The position numbers and the translations under genes were made by a program. Below, one piece after another: positions 26,442 through 35,659 of a stretch of DNA of 64,000 bases; the stretch's first letter is position 1, and each line of letters starts with the position of its first letter. The notes under the pieces were generated by a model. The model had not been told where the DNA came from and searched no databases. It saw only the letters and a program-made list of their open reading frames with translations. This DNA comes from Hyphomonadaceae bacterium (GTDB lineage Bacteria > Pseudomonadota > Alphaproteobacteria > Caulobacterales > Hyphomonadaceae): NCBI GenBank assembly GCA_022844345.1, contig JALHLU010000006.1, forward strand, positions 1 through 64,000, given 5' to 3'.

Positions 26442-27344
26442 ATGCTTGCACGGGCAGTCACGAAGGGCGTCAACATCCGCACGTCGGCCGATAGCCGGAC
26501 CAACGCCAACATTCTTGGCCAGCTGGCCCTGAACGAGCAGATCGAACTCGTGGCGCCGTACGCTGACGCACCGAAATGGTGGAAGGTGAAGTGGAAGGGC
26601 CAGGCCGCCTATGTGGCGCGGCGCCTCGTGACGCTGGTGGACTGCCCTGCCCCTGTCACGCTTGATGCGGAGATCGAGAAAGTCGTCAACGATACGATCG
26701 TCAAGGCCAATGCCGACTACGACGCGATCACGTATGGGCTTGGCTGCAAGTGCTCGCGAAATGCGGAAGGCGCGCTCGACTTCAGCAAAGGCAAGGATTT
26801 CGACGGCAAGCCGTGCAAGGGATCGCGGGTCGATTGTTCCGGCTGGATCGCGGGACTGGCACAGCTGATCTTTGCGGCGGTCGACACTGCTTCTGGCCGC
26901 GATGTTTTCGGCGCTGGCGCCGCAAGCTTTCTGGCAAACATGTCGGACGTCCAGATCGTGCGCATCTCGCGCAAGTCGGGCTGGCGAATGTGGTCGGGGA
27001 CCGACATCGACAAGCTGAGCCTGCGGACGGGCATGGTATTTGGCATCGACAAGGCGGCCACGCGCTTTGAAGGCAATGACCGCACATTCAACATCGATCA
27101 CATCGTCATGGGATTTGCCCAGGACGGAGTGTACTACATCACGCAGAGTTCTGGCGGGAGCGGAAAGGGCGTCAACACGATGACGTGGGAGAGATGGCGG
27201 CGCGACATGTCAAAGCTGTTCCCGGACTTCAAGGTTCACTGCGTTGACCTGATGGCGATCGGCAACTGGACGGGCGCGGAATCACGCGCCCTTGAGGACA
27301 ATGCCGGCGACCACCTCGACTTCATCACGGCGCCGGCGGGATAG
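26442..27344 (+). CDS. SH3-domain NlpC/P60-like cysteine hydrolase
   Basis: 300 residues from ATG 26442 with GGGAGG 7 bases upstream. Residues 1-65 form a bacterial SH3 domain (VNIRTSADSRTNANILGQL, then WWKVKWKGQAAYVARRLV). The following region has the NlpC/P60 core: Cys132 in RVDCSGW and His220 in NIDHIVMGF. Extra cysteines (GCKC near 101-104, Cys125) may bind metal or form disulfides. Members cut peptidoglycan peptides. No signal peptide is seen, which is unusual for that job. Confidence 0.75.
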   Translation: MLARAVTKGVNIRTSADSRTNANILGQLALNEQIELVAPYADAPKWWKVKWKGQAAYVARRLVTLVDCPAPVTLDAEIEKVVNDTIVKANADYDAITYGLGCKCSRNAEGALDFSKGKDFDGKPCKGSRVDCSGWIAGLAQLIFAAVDTASGRDVFGAGAASFLANMSDVQIVRISRKSGWRMWSGTDIDKLSLRTGMVFGIDKAATRFEGNDRTFNIDHIVMGFAQDGVYYITQSSGGSGKGVNTMTWERWRRDMSKLFPDFKVHCVDLMAIGNWTGAESRALEDNAGDHLDFITAPAG

Positions 27345-27349
27345 GCCAG

Positions 27350-27808
27350 GTGGAAATCAACGGAATCGCTCACATCCAGATCACGGCGGGACGATACGAG
27401 ATTGCGCGGGAGTTCTACCGGAAGCTTCTGCCATTCATGGGTCTGAAGCAGGTGATGGATGACGCCGCCGGATACTATTGCGTCGGCGGGAGAACCGGCG
27501 TGCTGATATCGCCGCCAGCTCCCGAGCATGAGGGTGAGCGCTTCGTGCAGCGGCGCGTGGGGCTGCATCATGTGTGCTTCCGGGCGCGCTCGCGCGAGGA
27601 TGTCGATGAGGCGCACGCGTTCATCAGGGAGCTGGGCGCAACCATCATCCGCGCGCCGCAGGAGGACAGCTGGGCACCGGGATACTATTCCATCCTGTTC
27701 GAGGATCCGGACGGGGTACGGCTGGAGATCAACTTCGTGCCCGGCAAGGGCGTGTTCGACACAGAGGAGAAAACTGTGAAACTGGTTGAGCCGCGCAAGC
27801 CCGCCTAA
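27350..27808 (+). CDS. VOC-family protein (glyoxalase-like)
   Basis: 152 residues starting at GTG 27350, five bases after the previous stop. GIAHIQITAGRYEIAREFYRKLLPFMGL and LHHVCFRARSREDVDEAHAFIRELG form the VOC repeats; ILFEDPDGVRLEINFVPG is the metal-ligand strand with Glu. It is probably cotranscribed with the SH3-NlpC gene. Substrate unknown. Its stop overlaps the stop of the convergent kinase gene by 4 bases. Confidence 0.8.
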   Translation: MEINGIAHIQITAGRYEIAREFYRKLLPFMGLKQVMDDAAGYYCVGGRTGVLISPPAPEHEGERFVQRRVGLHHVCFRARSREDVDEAHAFIRELGATIIRAPQEDSWAPGYYSILFEDPDGVRLEINFVPGKGVFDTEEKTVKLVEPRKPA

Positions 27809-28653
27809 TCGCCGCCCGGGATTCTGACGACGGCTTCCGCTGCTTTCGGATTCGCCAGATCCTCATGGCAGGCCGCGAGCGGCAGTTCAGGCGCGCTCCA
27901 TTCTACAGCCTTCGCGAGTACGGTGTTCACCGCACCGACCGCATGGCGGAGACACCCTTGAGGATCGCGGCCTGTCAGGTGCTGGCCGAGATACGCCAAA
28001 TGGAGCAGGTCTCCCGTCCCGTGTGGAACGGGGCGATCGAAGCGCTCCGAGGCGGCGGCGTTCATCTGTCCGTCCCGCATCTGCATGTTGAGCAGCTGGT
28101 CGCCCATGGGGATCGAACTCACCAGCCATTGCTGGCGCGAAAAACGCACGGCGCGCATGACATCTCCGGCTTCAGGCGCTTCCCCGTTGAGACGCTCGAA
28201 CTCCCAGTGATTGCAGGCGACCATGCTGGCGCGTGGGACGAGCAGGTCCTGCTGCGCCCTAGCGGTTTCCTCGCGCACGTAGAGCCCGCTATCCGAGTCC
28301 CCCATGACCGGATCAACCATCACGAAGGGCTCGCGCCCCGCGCCGCGCACTGCCCGCACGTTGTCGATGGCTTTGGCCGCGACTTCCACCTGGTCTGGCG
28401 CTGCAAAGTAGCCGGTGAGGATCGCGTCAGTCTGGGCGAACAGGCCGTTGGCGGCGATGCCGTCGAGCATGTCCTGCATCGTGGCGGCGGGGACGGCGGC
28501 TCCGCCCGGCTTTCCCCAGCCCGGATGGCGGCCGAACAGCGTCGTGGGCACATGGACAGGATCGACCTTCAGCGGCCCCAGCACGTAGGGGGCTATGCCT
28601 CCGCCGACGCGGGAAGCGGCGACATAGGATGAAATCACCAGCACCAGGGGCAT
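27805..28653 (-). CDS. Pyridoxal kinase-like protein (PdxY type)
   Basis: 282 residues of the ribokinase/PfkB-related vitamin kinase fold. VISSYVAASRVGGG at the N terminus, DAILTGYFAAPDQVE, FVMVDPVMGD, NHWEFERLNG, and HGTGDLLHLAYL, where the Asp of GTGD is the catalytic base. It phosphorylates pyridoxal to PLP, or a related substrate. Divergent from the malyl-CoA lyase-like gene, with its start overlapping that gene's upstream region. Confidence 0.8.
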   Translation of the reverse strand: MPLVLVISSYVAASRVGGGIAPYVLGPLKVDPVHVPTTLFGRHPGWGKPGGAAVPAATMQDMLDGIAANGLFAQTDAILTGYFAAPDQVEVAAKAIDNVRAVRGAGREPFVMVDPVMGDSDSGLYVREETARAQQDLLVPRASMVACNHWEFERLNGEAPEAGDVMRAVRFSRQQWLVSSIPMGDQLLNMQMRDGQMNAAASERFDRPVPHGTGDLLHLAYLGQHLTGRDPQGCLRHAVGAVNTVLAKAVEWSAPELPLAACHEDLANPKAAEAVVRIPGGD

Positions 28654-28781
28654 GCTTTGTCCGTCAGATCATCGCGCGCGGCGAATTTCCCACAATAGCC
28701 CAACCCGCCTCCTGCTCCACCTTGATCTTGGGCGGGCGCTCCGTCATCACCCCTTGCAGACAAGCAAGAGGGCCAGCTCCC

Positions 28782-29669
28782 ATGTCCGTTATCCGGCCGC
28801 GCCGTTCCGTTCTCTACATGCCCGGCGCCAACGAGCGCGCGCTGGAAAAGGCCAAGACCCTGCCCGCCGATTCGCTGATCCTCGACCTCGAGGACGCCGT
28901 GGCCCCGGAAGCCAAGGCCGAGGCGCGGACGCGGGTATGCGAGGCCGTCAAGGCTGGCGGCTATGGCCCGCGCGAATTGGTCATCCGCGTGAACGGCATG
29001 GACACGGAATGGGGCGCGGCCGACCTTGCGGCCGCCGTCGCCGCAAGGCCTGACGCCATCCTCGTTCCAAAGGTGAACGGACCGGGCGACATCGACCAGA
29101 TCGAAGGCGCCCTCTACGGCGCGCATGCGTTCGCCGACCTTGCCCTGTGGGTGATGATCGAGACGCCACAGGCCATTCTCAACATCCGCGAGATCGCCGC
29201 CAAGGCGGGCATCACGCAGCTCAAGGGCTTTGTGATGGGATCGAATGACCTGATCAAGGATTTCCGCGCCGAACCGATGCCGGGACGCGAGAATCTGGCG
29301 GCGTGCTACACGCTGACGATCGCGGCGGCGCGCGCCCACGATCTGCTGGTGTTCGACGGCGTCTACAACGACATCGCCAATACCGAAGGCTTTGTGGCCG
29401 AGGCCAAACAGGCGCGCGCATTCGGCTTCGACGGCAAGACACTGATCCATCCTTCGCAGGTTGATCCGTGCAACACGATCTTCGCCCCGCCCGCCGATGC
29501 GGTAGCGCAGGCAAAAGACGTGATCGCGGCGTTCGCTGATCCGGCCAATGCGGGCAAGGGCGTGCTCAAGGTGAACGGCAAGATGACCGAGCTACTGCAC
29601 CTCGCACAGGCGCGGCGCATGGTGGCGGTGGCCGAAGCGATTGCAGCGCGCGAGGCGGCGAACGGGTGA
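28782..29669 (+). CDS. HpcH/HpaI-family CoA-ester lyase (malyl-CoA lyase-like)
   Basis: 295 residues from ATG 28782 with GAGGG upstream. RRSVLYMPGANERALEKAKTLPADSLILDLEDAVAP is the CitE/Mcl start with the metal-site Glu, VIRVNGMD carries the substrate Arg, and LWVMIETPQAILNI the second metal ligand region. These enzymes cleave malyl-CoA or beta-methylmalyl-CoA to glyoxylate plus acyl-CoA. Followed 82 bases later by a mesaconyl-CoA-hydratase-like gene, which favours the ethylmalonyl-CoA pathway role; citramalyl-CoA lyase is an alternative. Confidence 0.82.
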   Translation: MSVIRPRRSVLYMPGANERALEKAKTLPADSLILDLEDAVAPEAKAEARTRVCEAVKAGGYGPRELVIRVNGMDTEWGAADLAAAVAARPDAILVPKVNGPGDIDQIEGALYGAHAFADLALWVMIETPQAILNIREIAAKAGITQLKGFVMGSNDLIKDFRAEPMPGRENLAACYTLTIAAARAHDLLVFDGVYNDIANTEGFVAEAKQARAFGFDGKTLIHPSQVDPCNTIFAPPADAVAQAKDVIAAFADPANAGKGVLKVNGKMTELLHLAQARRMVAVAEAIAAREAANG

Positions 29670-29751
29670 TCTAACCTGTAGCTGCCGTTGTTGGGACGGC
29701 TGAGCCGCTATAAGGGGGAGCTGCAGTTGCAAAAAAAGACGGGCGCGCGTC

Positions 29752-30801
29752 ATGACCCTCAAATCCGATCCCGGCAATTTCTTCGAGGATTTCGTTGTTG
29801 GCGACGAGCTGATCCATGCGACGCCGCGCACGGTGACCGAGGCGGACGCCGCGCTCTACACCGGCCTCACCGGCTCACGCTATGCCCTCTATTCGGCGGA
29901 CACGTTTGCGCAGGACATCGGGCTTGGCGGCGCGCCGATCGATCCCCTGCTCGCCTTCCATGTCGTGTTCGGCAAGACGGTACCGGATATCTCGCTCAAT
30001 GCGGTAGCGAATCTTGGCTATGCCGATGGACGCTTTCTTGCGCCTGTCTATCCGGGCGATACGCTGCGCGCGGTGTCCGAAGTGATCGGCGTCAAGGAGA
30101 ACTCCAACGGCAAGACCGGCGTCGTCTATGTGCGCACGCATGGCTACAATCAGGAGGACGAGGAAGTCCTCAGCTATGTGCGCTGGGTGATGGTCAACAA
30201 GAAGGACCATGCGAAGCCCGCGCCTGCCACAGTTGTGCCGCAGCTGCCGCAGGCGGTTGATCCACGAGAATTGCCCAAGCGCGCCTACAACCTGCCCGAG
30301 TACAATTTCGTGCTGGCCGGATCGCCCTTCGGTTTCGAGGACTACGAGATCGGCGAGAAGATCGACCATGTGGATGCGTTCACGGTGGAAGAAGCCGAGC
30401 ACCAGATCGCAACCCGGCTCTACCAGAACACCGCCAAGGTTCACTTCAACCAGCACGCCCAGAGCCAGACGCCGCGCGGGCGCCGGCTGATCTATGGCGG
30501 GGTCGCCATTTCACTGGCGCGGTCCATCGCCTTTAACGGGCTCGCGAACGCCGCCGAGATCATCGCCATCAACGCCGGGACACATGTGAACCCGCTGTTC
30601 GCCGGGGATACGGTGTTTGCGTGGTCCGAAGTGCTCGACAAGGCAGATCTCGGCGACGGTCTGGGGGCGCTGCGCCTGCGGCTGGTGGCGACCAAGAACC
30701 TGCCGTGCGGGGAATTCCCGCACAAGGACGCCGAGGGCAAGCACCTTCCGGACGTGATTCTCGATTTCGATTACTGGGCAGCCATTCCCAACCGGGGGTA
30801 G
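29752..30801 (+). CDS. MaoC-like double-hotdog dehydratase (mesaconyl-CoA hydratase-like)
   Basis: 349 residues, close to the size of mesaconyl-CoA hydratase. Two hotdog units: the N-terminal GNFFEDFVVGDELIHATPRTVTEADAALY and the C-terminal FEDYEIGEKIDHVDAFTVEEAEH. HFNQHAQ and YGGVAISLARSIAFNGL resemble the catalytic Asp/His hotdog segment. It hydrates mesaconyl-CoA to beta-methylmalyl-CoA, the substrate of the lyase just upstream. The two are probably cotranscribed although the ribosome site is weak. No ccr, ecm or mcd genes of the pathway are in the window. Confidence 0.8.
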   Translation: MTLKSDPGNFFEDFVVGDELIHATPRTVTEADAALYTGLTGSRYALYSADTFAQDIGLGGAPIDPLLAFHVVFGKTVPDISLNAVANLGYADGRFLAPVYPGDTLRAVSEVIGVKENSNGKTGVVYVRTHGYNQEDEEVLSYVRWVMVNKKDHAKPAPATVVPQLPQAVDPRELPKRAYNLPEYNFVLAGSPFGFEDYEIGEKIDHVDAFTVEEAEHQIATRLYQNTAKVHFNQHAQSQTPRGRRLIYGGVAISLARSIAFNGLANAAEIIAINAGTHVNPLFAGDTVFAWSEVLDKADLGDGLGALRLRLVATKNLPCGEFPHKDAEGKHLPDVILDFDYWAAIPNRG

Positions 30802-30820
30802 GCGTTCCTAGATAAGATCG

Positions 30821-31249
30821 ATGTACTCCTCAGACTTTCCCCAGTTCGCCGCCGCCTGCGCCATCCTGTTCTCGGTGGTGATCCGCTCGATTCGCTCGGG
30901 CGCATCGTGGGATGCGGTGGCTGAGGGCCGCGCGACAGCCGACGTGCTGCGCGACCTTACTGGCATTCTCAGCTTCGACGACCTGCAGCAGGCCTTCGGC
31001 CCACCGCGCCTCGAGGATGGCGTGTTCCCTGTGACCCGGCGCGAGGTTTTGCGCCAGCGGACCGGGCTGGGCTACCTGTTCGGGGACCGCTGGCTGGATG
31101 GCGGATCGGCCCTGATCGCGATTCTCGCCATCCTCCCGATCTGGCCGATCTGGGAATCCCAGATGTGGCTGGATATCCTGCTGGCCTTCGCCAGCGCCTA
31201 CCAGGCTGCGGGATGGGGCGCGGCCTTCAGGCTGGTCAAGCGGCGGTAG
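30821..31249 (+). CDS. Hypothetical membrane protein
   Basis: 142 residues with an N-terminal hydrophobic stretch (FAAACAILFSVVI) and two more near the C terminus (ALIAILAILPIWPIW, WLDILLAFASAYQAAGWGAAF), hence probably two or three membrane passes. The middle is soluble and charged. I know no family. It follows mch-like by 19 bases and may share its transcript. Its 3' end overlaps the amidotransferase stop by 14 bases. Confidence 0.5.
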   Translation: MYSSDFPQFAAACAILFSVVIRSIRSGASWDAVAEGRATADVLRDLTGILSFDDLQQAFGPPRLEDGVFPVTRREVLRQRTGLGYLFGDRWLDGGSALIAILAILPIWPIWESQMWLDILLAFASAYQAAGWGAAFRLVKRR

Positions 31250-31955
31250 CGCTGCGCAGGAATCGCGTGATCCACCGCGCCACCAACGCATTGTCCTCCG
31301 CCTGCTGTAGCGATGAGATGGCGGCGTCGACCTGCGCCTCGGTCAGCGCCTTGCCACGCCGGTTATTGTAGAGCGCGCTCACATACGTGTCCGAGAATTC
31401 CGGATGTCCCTGGACGCTGATGGCCGGGATATCGTCATAGGCCAGCATCGCATGCGCGGTGTGGGCCGAGCGGGCGATCGTCGTCGCGCCTCTGGGCGGG
31501 GCAATAACCTGGTCCTGATGGCTCACGGCCAGCGAGATGGCCTCCCCCGCCCCAGCCATCCAGTCGCGCGTCGCGACAATCTCATAGGTATGGCGGCCGA
31601 CGCCCCAGCCTTTTTCCGACTTGCGGACGTCCCCGCCCAGCGCATCGGCGATGACCTGGTGGCCGAAGCAGACGCCGACCAGCGGCGTACGGGCGGCAGC
31701 GGCGCCACGGATGAAGGCGCGCAGCGAATCCATCCACGGCGTCGAATCATAAACGCCGAAGGGCGAGCCTGTGATCAGGATGGCGTCGCACGACGCCGGG
31801 TCCGGCAGGGTCTCCCCATCCAGCAGGGAGGCCGTACCAAAGGACAGGGCCTCATCCGCCGGCGACAGGAGGGTGCGGAACATATCCGGATAGCGCGGAA
31901 ACTGATCCTGCAGGGCGCCAGGCGCCCGTCCCGTTTCGATGATCGTCAACTTCAT
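31236..31955 (-). CDS. Class I glutamine amidotransferase-like protein
   Basis: 239 residues. ATG 31955 is preferred because it gives the canonical start MKLTIIETG; an in-frame GTG at 31982 is possible. Nucleophile Cys96 lies in GVCFGHQVIA and the catalytic His-Glu in VQGHPEFS. The family (GMP-synthase glutaminase-like, YfeJ/GuaA-like stand-alone domain) releases ammonia from glutamine or acts on gamma-glutamyl compounds. The partner is unknown. Convergent with the membrane protein gene. Confidence 0.85.
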   Translation of the reverse strand: MKLTIIETGRAPGALQDQFPRYPDMFRTLLSPADEALSFGTASLLDGETLPDPASCDAILITGSPFGVYDSTPWMDSLRAFIRGAAAARTPLVGVCFGHQVIADALGGDVRKSEKGWGVGRHTYEIVATRDWMAGAGEAISLAVSHQDQVIAPPRGATTIARSAHTAHAMLAYDDIPAISVQGHPEFSDTYVSALYNNRRGKALTEAQVDAAISSLQQAEDNALVARWITRFLRSATAA

Positions 31956-32009
31956 TGGGCGATCAATAAGACCTTTGCGCACAAGGTCAAAAGTGCGCTT
32001 GGCGCCGCG

Positions 32010-32037
32010 TTGACAGAGCCAAAACGAGGTCTATTAC
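32010..32037 (+). promoter_or_regulatory. Candidate sigma-70 promoter for sdhCDA
   Basis: TTGACA at 32010-32015, a 16-base spacer, then TATTAC at 32032-32037, 50 bases before the sdhC start. It is the only clean -35/-10 pair I could point to in this gap. The start site is inferred near 32044; not verified. Confidence 0.5.
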
Positions 32038-32086
32038 CGGGTGCAGCGTGATGAGGGTCGCGCAAAAGGGCTGAAGGAACAAAGCC

Positions 32087-32530
32087 ATGTCATCATGGAC
32101 CGACAAACGGCCAATGTCGCCGCACGTGTCGATCTGGAAGTGGCACATGACGATGGCCTCTTCGATCCTGCACAGGATCACCGGCGTCGGGAATTACCTC
32201 GGCATCTTCATCGTGGTCGCCTGGCTGTTCGCAACTGCCGCCGGCCCCGACTATTACGAGCCTCTGGCAGGCCTCATCGGCACGATCTGGGGCCAGCTCA
32301 TTCTGTTCGGCTTCACGCTTTCGATCAGCTACCACCTGCTCAACGGCATACGTCACCTCGTGATGGATGCAGGCAAGGCTCTGCAGCCCAAGTTTGGCAG
32401 CTTCCTGTCGGGCCTCGTGCTTGTTCTGTCGGTGGCGCTTGCGGTTGGCGTCTGGATACTATCCGGCCTCGTCCCCGGCGTTGACCCCCTGAACATGACG
32501 GGCGCTGCGCCCCTCGGAGCCGCGCAATGA
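32087..32530 (+). CDS. sdhC: Succinate dehydrogenase cytochrome b556 subunit
   Basis: 147 residues with three transmembrane helices. RPMSPHVSIWKWHMTMASSILHRITGVGNYLG is the SdhC signature, with the heme/quinone-site Ser and Arg (SILHRITG). The heme His lies in SYHLLNGIRHLVMD. It anchors the SDH catalytic subunits in the inner membrane and takes part in quinone reduction. AAGGA precedes the start. The last four bases (ATGA) overlap the start of sdhD, so translation is coupled. Confidence 0.95.
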   Translation: MSSWTDKRPMSPHVSIWKWHMTMASSILHRITGVGNYLGIFIVVAWLFATAAGPDYYEPLAGLIGTIWGQLILFGFTLSISYHLLNGIRHLVMDAGKALQPKFGSFLSGLVLVLSVALAVGVWILSGLVPGVDPLNMTGAAPLGAAQ

Positions 32531-32919
32531 GCAAGCAACAGGAATCCATGCGCACGCCGCTCGGCCGGGTTCGTGGTCTTGGCTCGGCCAAGCACGGCGC
32601 CGGCCATTTCGTCACGCAGCGGGTTTCCGCGATCGCGCTGATCTTCCTTGTCCCCTGGTTCCTGATCTCGCTGATCGCCGCGGTGCGTGGCGGCTATGAC
32701 GGCGCGCTTGCCTGGGTTGCCGATCCGATCAACGCGGTGCTGACGCTCCTGGCCGTGGGCGCGGCGCTCTATCACATGCGCCTTGGCATGCAGGTCGTGA
32801 TCGAGGATTACATCGCAAAGCACGGCACGAAAGCCGTGCTGCTGATCCTAAACACATTCATCTGCGTAGGGCTCTTCGCAGCGGCGGCTTACGCCGTCCT
32901 CAAGATTGCAATCGCCTGA
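32527..32919 (+). CDS. sdhD: Succinate dehydrogenase hydrophobic anchor subunit
   Basis: 130 residues, three membrane helices. TPLGRVRGLGSAKHGAGHFVTQRVSAIALI is the SdhD start, with the conserved GLGSA and QR near the membrane. ALYHMRLGMQVVIEDYI supplies the heme-ligand His. Coupled to sdhC by an ATGA overlap and followed 36 bases later by sdhA. Confidence 0.93.
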   Translation: MSKQQESMRTPLGRVRGLGSAKHGAGHFVTQRVSAIALIFLVPWFLISLIAAVRGGYDGALAWVADPINAVLTLLAVGAALYHMRLGMQVVIEDYIAKHGTKAVLLILNTFICVGLFAAAAYAVLKIAIA

Positions 32920-32955
32920 TCGGGCTTCCCGTTTCCGTCTGCAAGGACTGGCCAC

Positions 32956-34740
32956 ATGACTGCGTACACCTGGAACGACCATACCTATGATGTGGTGGTC
33001 GTCGGCGCCGGCGGATCGGGGCTGCGTGCAGCGCTCGGATGCGCACAGGCCGGCCTGAAGACCGCCTGCATCAGCAAGGTTTTCCCGACGCGCAGCCACA
33101 CGGTCGCGGCGCAGGGCGGCATCTCGGCCTCGTTGGGCAATATGGGCCAGGATGACTGGCGCTGGCACATGTACGACACGGTGAAGGGCGCCGACTGGCT
33201 GGGCGATCAGGACGCCATCGAATACATGGTCCGCGCCGCCCCCGCCGCCGTTTACGAACTCGAGCATTGGGGTGTCCCCTTCTCGCGCACCGAGGAAGGC
33301 AAGATCTACCAGCGCGCTTTCGGCGGCATGACCAAGAACTATGGCGAGGCCTCGATCCAGCGCACGTGTGCAGCGGCCGACCGCACCGGCCACGCCATGC
33401 TTCACACGCTGTATGGCCAGTCCCTGAAGAACGCCGTCGACTTCTTCATCGAGTACTTCGCGCTCGACCTGATCATGGAAAACGGCGCCTGCCGGGGCGT
33501 AACCGCCCTCAAGCTTGATGACGGAACGCTGCATCGCTATCGCGCCCAGCGCGTGATCCTCGCCACGGGAGGCTATGGCCGCGCCTATTTCTCGGCGACT
33601 TCGGCCCACACCTGCACGGGCGATGGCGGCGGGATGGCGCTGCGGGCTGGCCTGCCGCTGCAGGATATGGAGTTTGTTCAGTTCCACCCGACCGGCATCT
33701 ATGGCGCCGGCTGCCTGATCACTGAGGGCGCACGCGGCGAAGGCGGCTATCTCACCAATTCGAAGGGCGAGCGCTTCATGGAGCGCTATGCGCCAACCGT
33801 GAAAGACCTTGCCTCACGCGACGTTGTCTCACGGGCCATGACCATGGAAATCCGCGAAAAGCGCGGCGTTGGCGCGCAGGCGGACCACATCCACCTCCAC
33901 CTTGATCACCTTGACCCCAAAGTCCTGCACCAGCGCCTGCCCGGCATTTCGGAGAGCGCGAAGATCTTTGCCGGCGTCGACGTGACGAAGGAGCCGATCC
34001 CGGTACTGCCGACCGTGCACTACAACATGGGCGGGATCCCCACGAACTATCACGGCGAGGTTCTTACCAAGAAGGGTGACGATCCCGACGCCATCGTGCC
34101 GGGCTTGATGGCCGTGGGCGAAGCGGCCTGCGTGTCCGTGCATGGCGCGAACCGTCTGGGCTCCAACTCGCTGATCGACCTTGTCGTGTTCGGCCGCGCC
34201 GCAGGACTGCGCTGTGGCGAGAAGCTCGAAGCCAGCGCGAACCAGCCCGACCTGCCCAAGGGCGCGGGCGATGATCACCTCGCGCGCTTCGACAGGTTCC
34301 GCAATGCCAAGGGCGGCACGCCGACCGCCAAACTGCGCGCCACAATGCAGAGGGCGATGCAGGAAGACTGCGCCGTCTTCCGGACCGGCGAGACGCTGGA
34401 ATCCGGCGTCAAACGTATTGCGGAAGTCCTTGGCGGCGTGGCGGATATCTCGACCCAGGATCGCGGCATGATCTGGAACACCGACCTGATCGAGACACTG
34501 GAATTCGACAACCTGATCGTCCAGGCGGCCGCAACCGTGAACTCGGCGCTCAACCGCAAGGAAAGCCGCGGCGCCCATGCTCGTGAAGATTATGCCGATC
34601 GCGATGACATCAACTGGATGAAACACACGCTGTCGTGGATCGACGACAAGGGCGCAGTCACGATCGACTATCGCCCGGTGCACGCCTACACGATGTCGAG
34701 CGACGTGGAGTATATCAAGCCGAAGCCTCGGGTGTACTGA
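32956..34740 (+). CDS. sdhA: Succinate dehydrogenase flavoprotein subunit
   Basis: 594 residues, normal length. The FAD fold is [15 protein letters not shown]; His48 in [10 protein letters not shown] is the covalent FAD attachment. Catalytic segments [25 protein letters not shown], and [22 protein letters not shown] are intact. It oxidises succinate to fumarate. RBS AAGGACTG precedes the ATG. Unusually, sdhB does not follow: a DUF805 gene on the minus strand and a SUFU-like gene intervene. Confidence 0.97.
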   Translation: MTAYTWNDHTYDVVVVGAGGSGLRAALGCAQAGLKTACISKVFPTRSHTVAAQGGISASLGNMGQDDWRWHMYDTVKGADWLGDQDAIEYMVRAAPAAVYELEHWGVPFSRTEEGKIYQRAFGGMTKNYGEASIQRTCAAADRTGHAMLHTLYGQSLKNAVDFFIEYFALDLIMENGACRGVTALKLDDGTLHRYRAQRVILATGGYGRAYFSATSAHTCTGDGGGMALRAGLPLQDMEFVQFHPTGIYGAGCLITEGARGEGGYLTNSKGERFMERYAPTVKDLASRDVVSRAMTMEIREKRGVGAQADHIHLHLDHLDPKVLHQRLPGISESAKIFAGVDVTKEPIPVLPTVHYNMGGIPTNYHGEVLTKKGDDPDAIVPGLMAVGEAACVSVHGANRLGSNSLIDLVVFGRAAGLRCGEKLEASANQPDLPKGAGDDHLARFDRFRNAKGGTPTAKLRATMQRAMQEDCAVFRTGETLESGVKRIAEVLGGVADISTQDRGMIWNTDLIETLEFDNLIVQAAATVNSALNRKESRGAHAREDYADRDDINWMKHTLSWIDDKGAVTIDYRPVHAYTMSSDVEYIKPKPRVY

Positions 34741-34754
34741 AGCCGGACGCCCCT

Positions 34755-35474
34755 CTAGCGCTTCTTGCCAAAGGTTGCACCGGAGGTCGGGCGGAAGCTG
34801 GCCGCCTGGACGACGGACGGGCGCCTTGCAGATGCGGGGGAAGCGAAGCCGCCAGCGTCCTGAGCCGTGCGCTGCCTGTAGTCGCGGAGAGCGCGCTCCA
34901 CCGGGTCTTCGCCCGTCACGGGGCCGGCGGCTTGGCCCTTCGCGCCCGGCGGCACGCCAGCGAGCCCCCGTGGATCAGGTCCGTAGTCGTTCGGGCCTTC
35001 CTGCCCCGGCATCAGCGAGAGGTAGCCGACATTGATGACAACGCCCGCCACGGTGATCACCAGCAAGGCCAGCGGCGCCGGATCAATCGACGGCGCGAAC
35101 GACTCGCTAATGAGATGCGGCGTCGCTTCCATGTCGCCCATCGAAGCCATCTGCGCTGGAATGAGAAAATCGAGCGCGAAGGCGAGCAGCGGCAACACCA
35201 CGACGCCCGGGCGACATAACCTGTAGAGACGGCCTGAATACCCAATGTCGTGATAGCGCCTGATGTTCAGCGCATCGCCCATCGCCAACAGCAGCAACCA
35301 TCCAAGAGCCGTTCCATATATGCCCACCGGACCAAGCGCGGCGAACAGAGCGGGGTTCGTGAATATCGACGCCGTTAGCGCAAGCGTCGCCAAGAAAGGC
35401 AGCGTGAATGTCAGCACATAGCCGCGTTGACCAAGCCGCCCGTCGCGCCCCGCCCAGCGATTGAGAACGTCCAT
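34755..35474 (-). CDS. DUF805-family membrane protein
   Basis: 239 residues from ATG 35474. An RR-containing loop IRRYHDIGYSGRLYRL is the DUF805 signature (RRxHDIGxSG). Four hydrophobic segments (FTLPFLATLALTASIF, YGTALGWLLLLAM, VVVLPLLAFALDFLI, LALLVITVAGVVINVGYLSL) precede a polar, Pro/Gly-rich cytoplasmic C-terminal tail of about 85 residues. Function unknown. It lies opposite to the sdh genes inside the sdhA-sdhB gap and ends 14 bases from the sdhA stop. Confidence 0.75.
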   Translation of the reverse strand: MDVLNRWAGRDGRLGQRGYVLTFTLPFLATLALTASIFTNPALFAALGPVGIYGTALGWLLLLAMGDALNIRRYHDIGYSGRLYRLCRPGVVVLPLLAFALDFLIPAQMASMGDMEATPHLISESFAPSIDPAPLALLVITVAGVVINVGYLSLMPGQEGPNDYGPDPRGLAGVPPGAKGQAAGPVTGEDPVERALRDYRQRTAQDAGGFASPASARRPSVVQAASFRPTSGATFGKKR

Positions 35475-35538
35475 TGCGCGACCCCACCGCAAATTCTCAC
35501 CACAGACATTAGGCGAAACCGGCTGAGAACCGCTTAAT

Positions 35539-35563
35539 GGGCAGGCAGTTTTTTTGCCTGCCC
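35539..35563. other. Hairpin with T-rich loop between divergent genes
   Basis: GGGCAGGCA (35539-35547), loop GTTTTTT, TGCCTGCCC (35555-35563): a perfect 9-bp stem between DUF805 (start 35474, minus) and SUFU-like (start 35660, plus). Being upstream of both starts, it is not a normal terminator for either. Confidence 0.45.
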
Positions 35564-35659
35564 GATGGCGCGACGAGACATTCCGAACAGGAAACCAGCA
35601 GCCCGTGTGCGCTTGACAGCTGGTGCAATTCACTCGCGGTTCAGACCCGGGAGCCTAGC

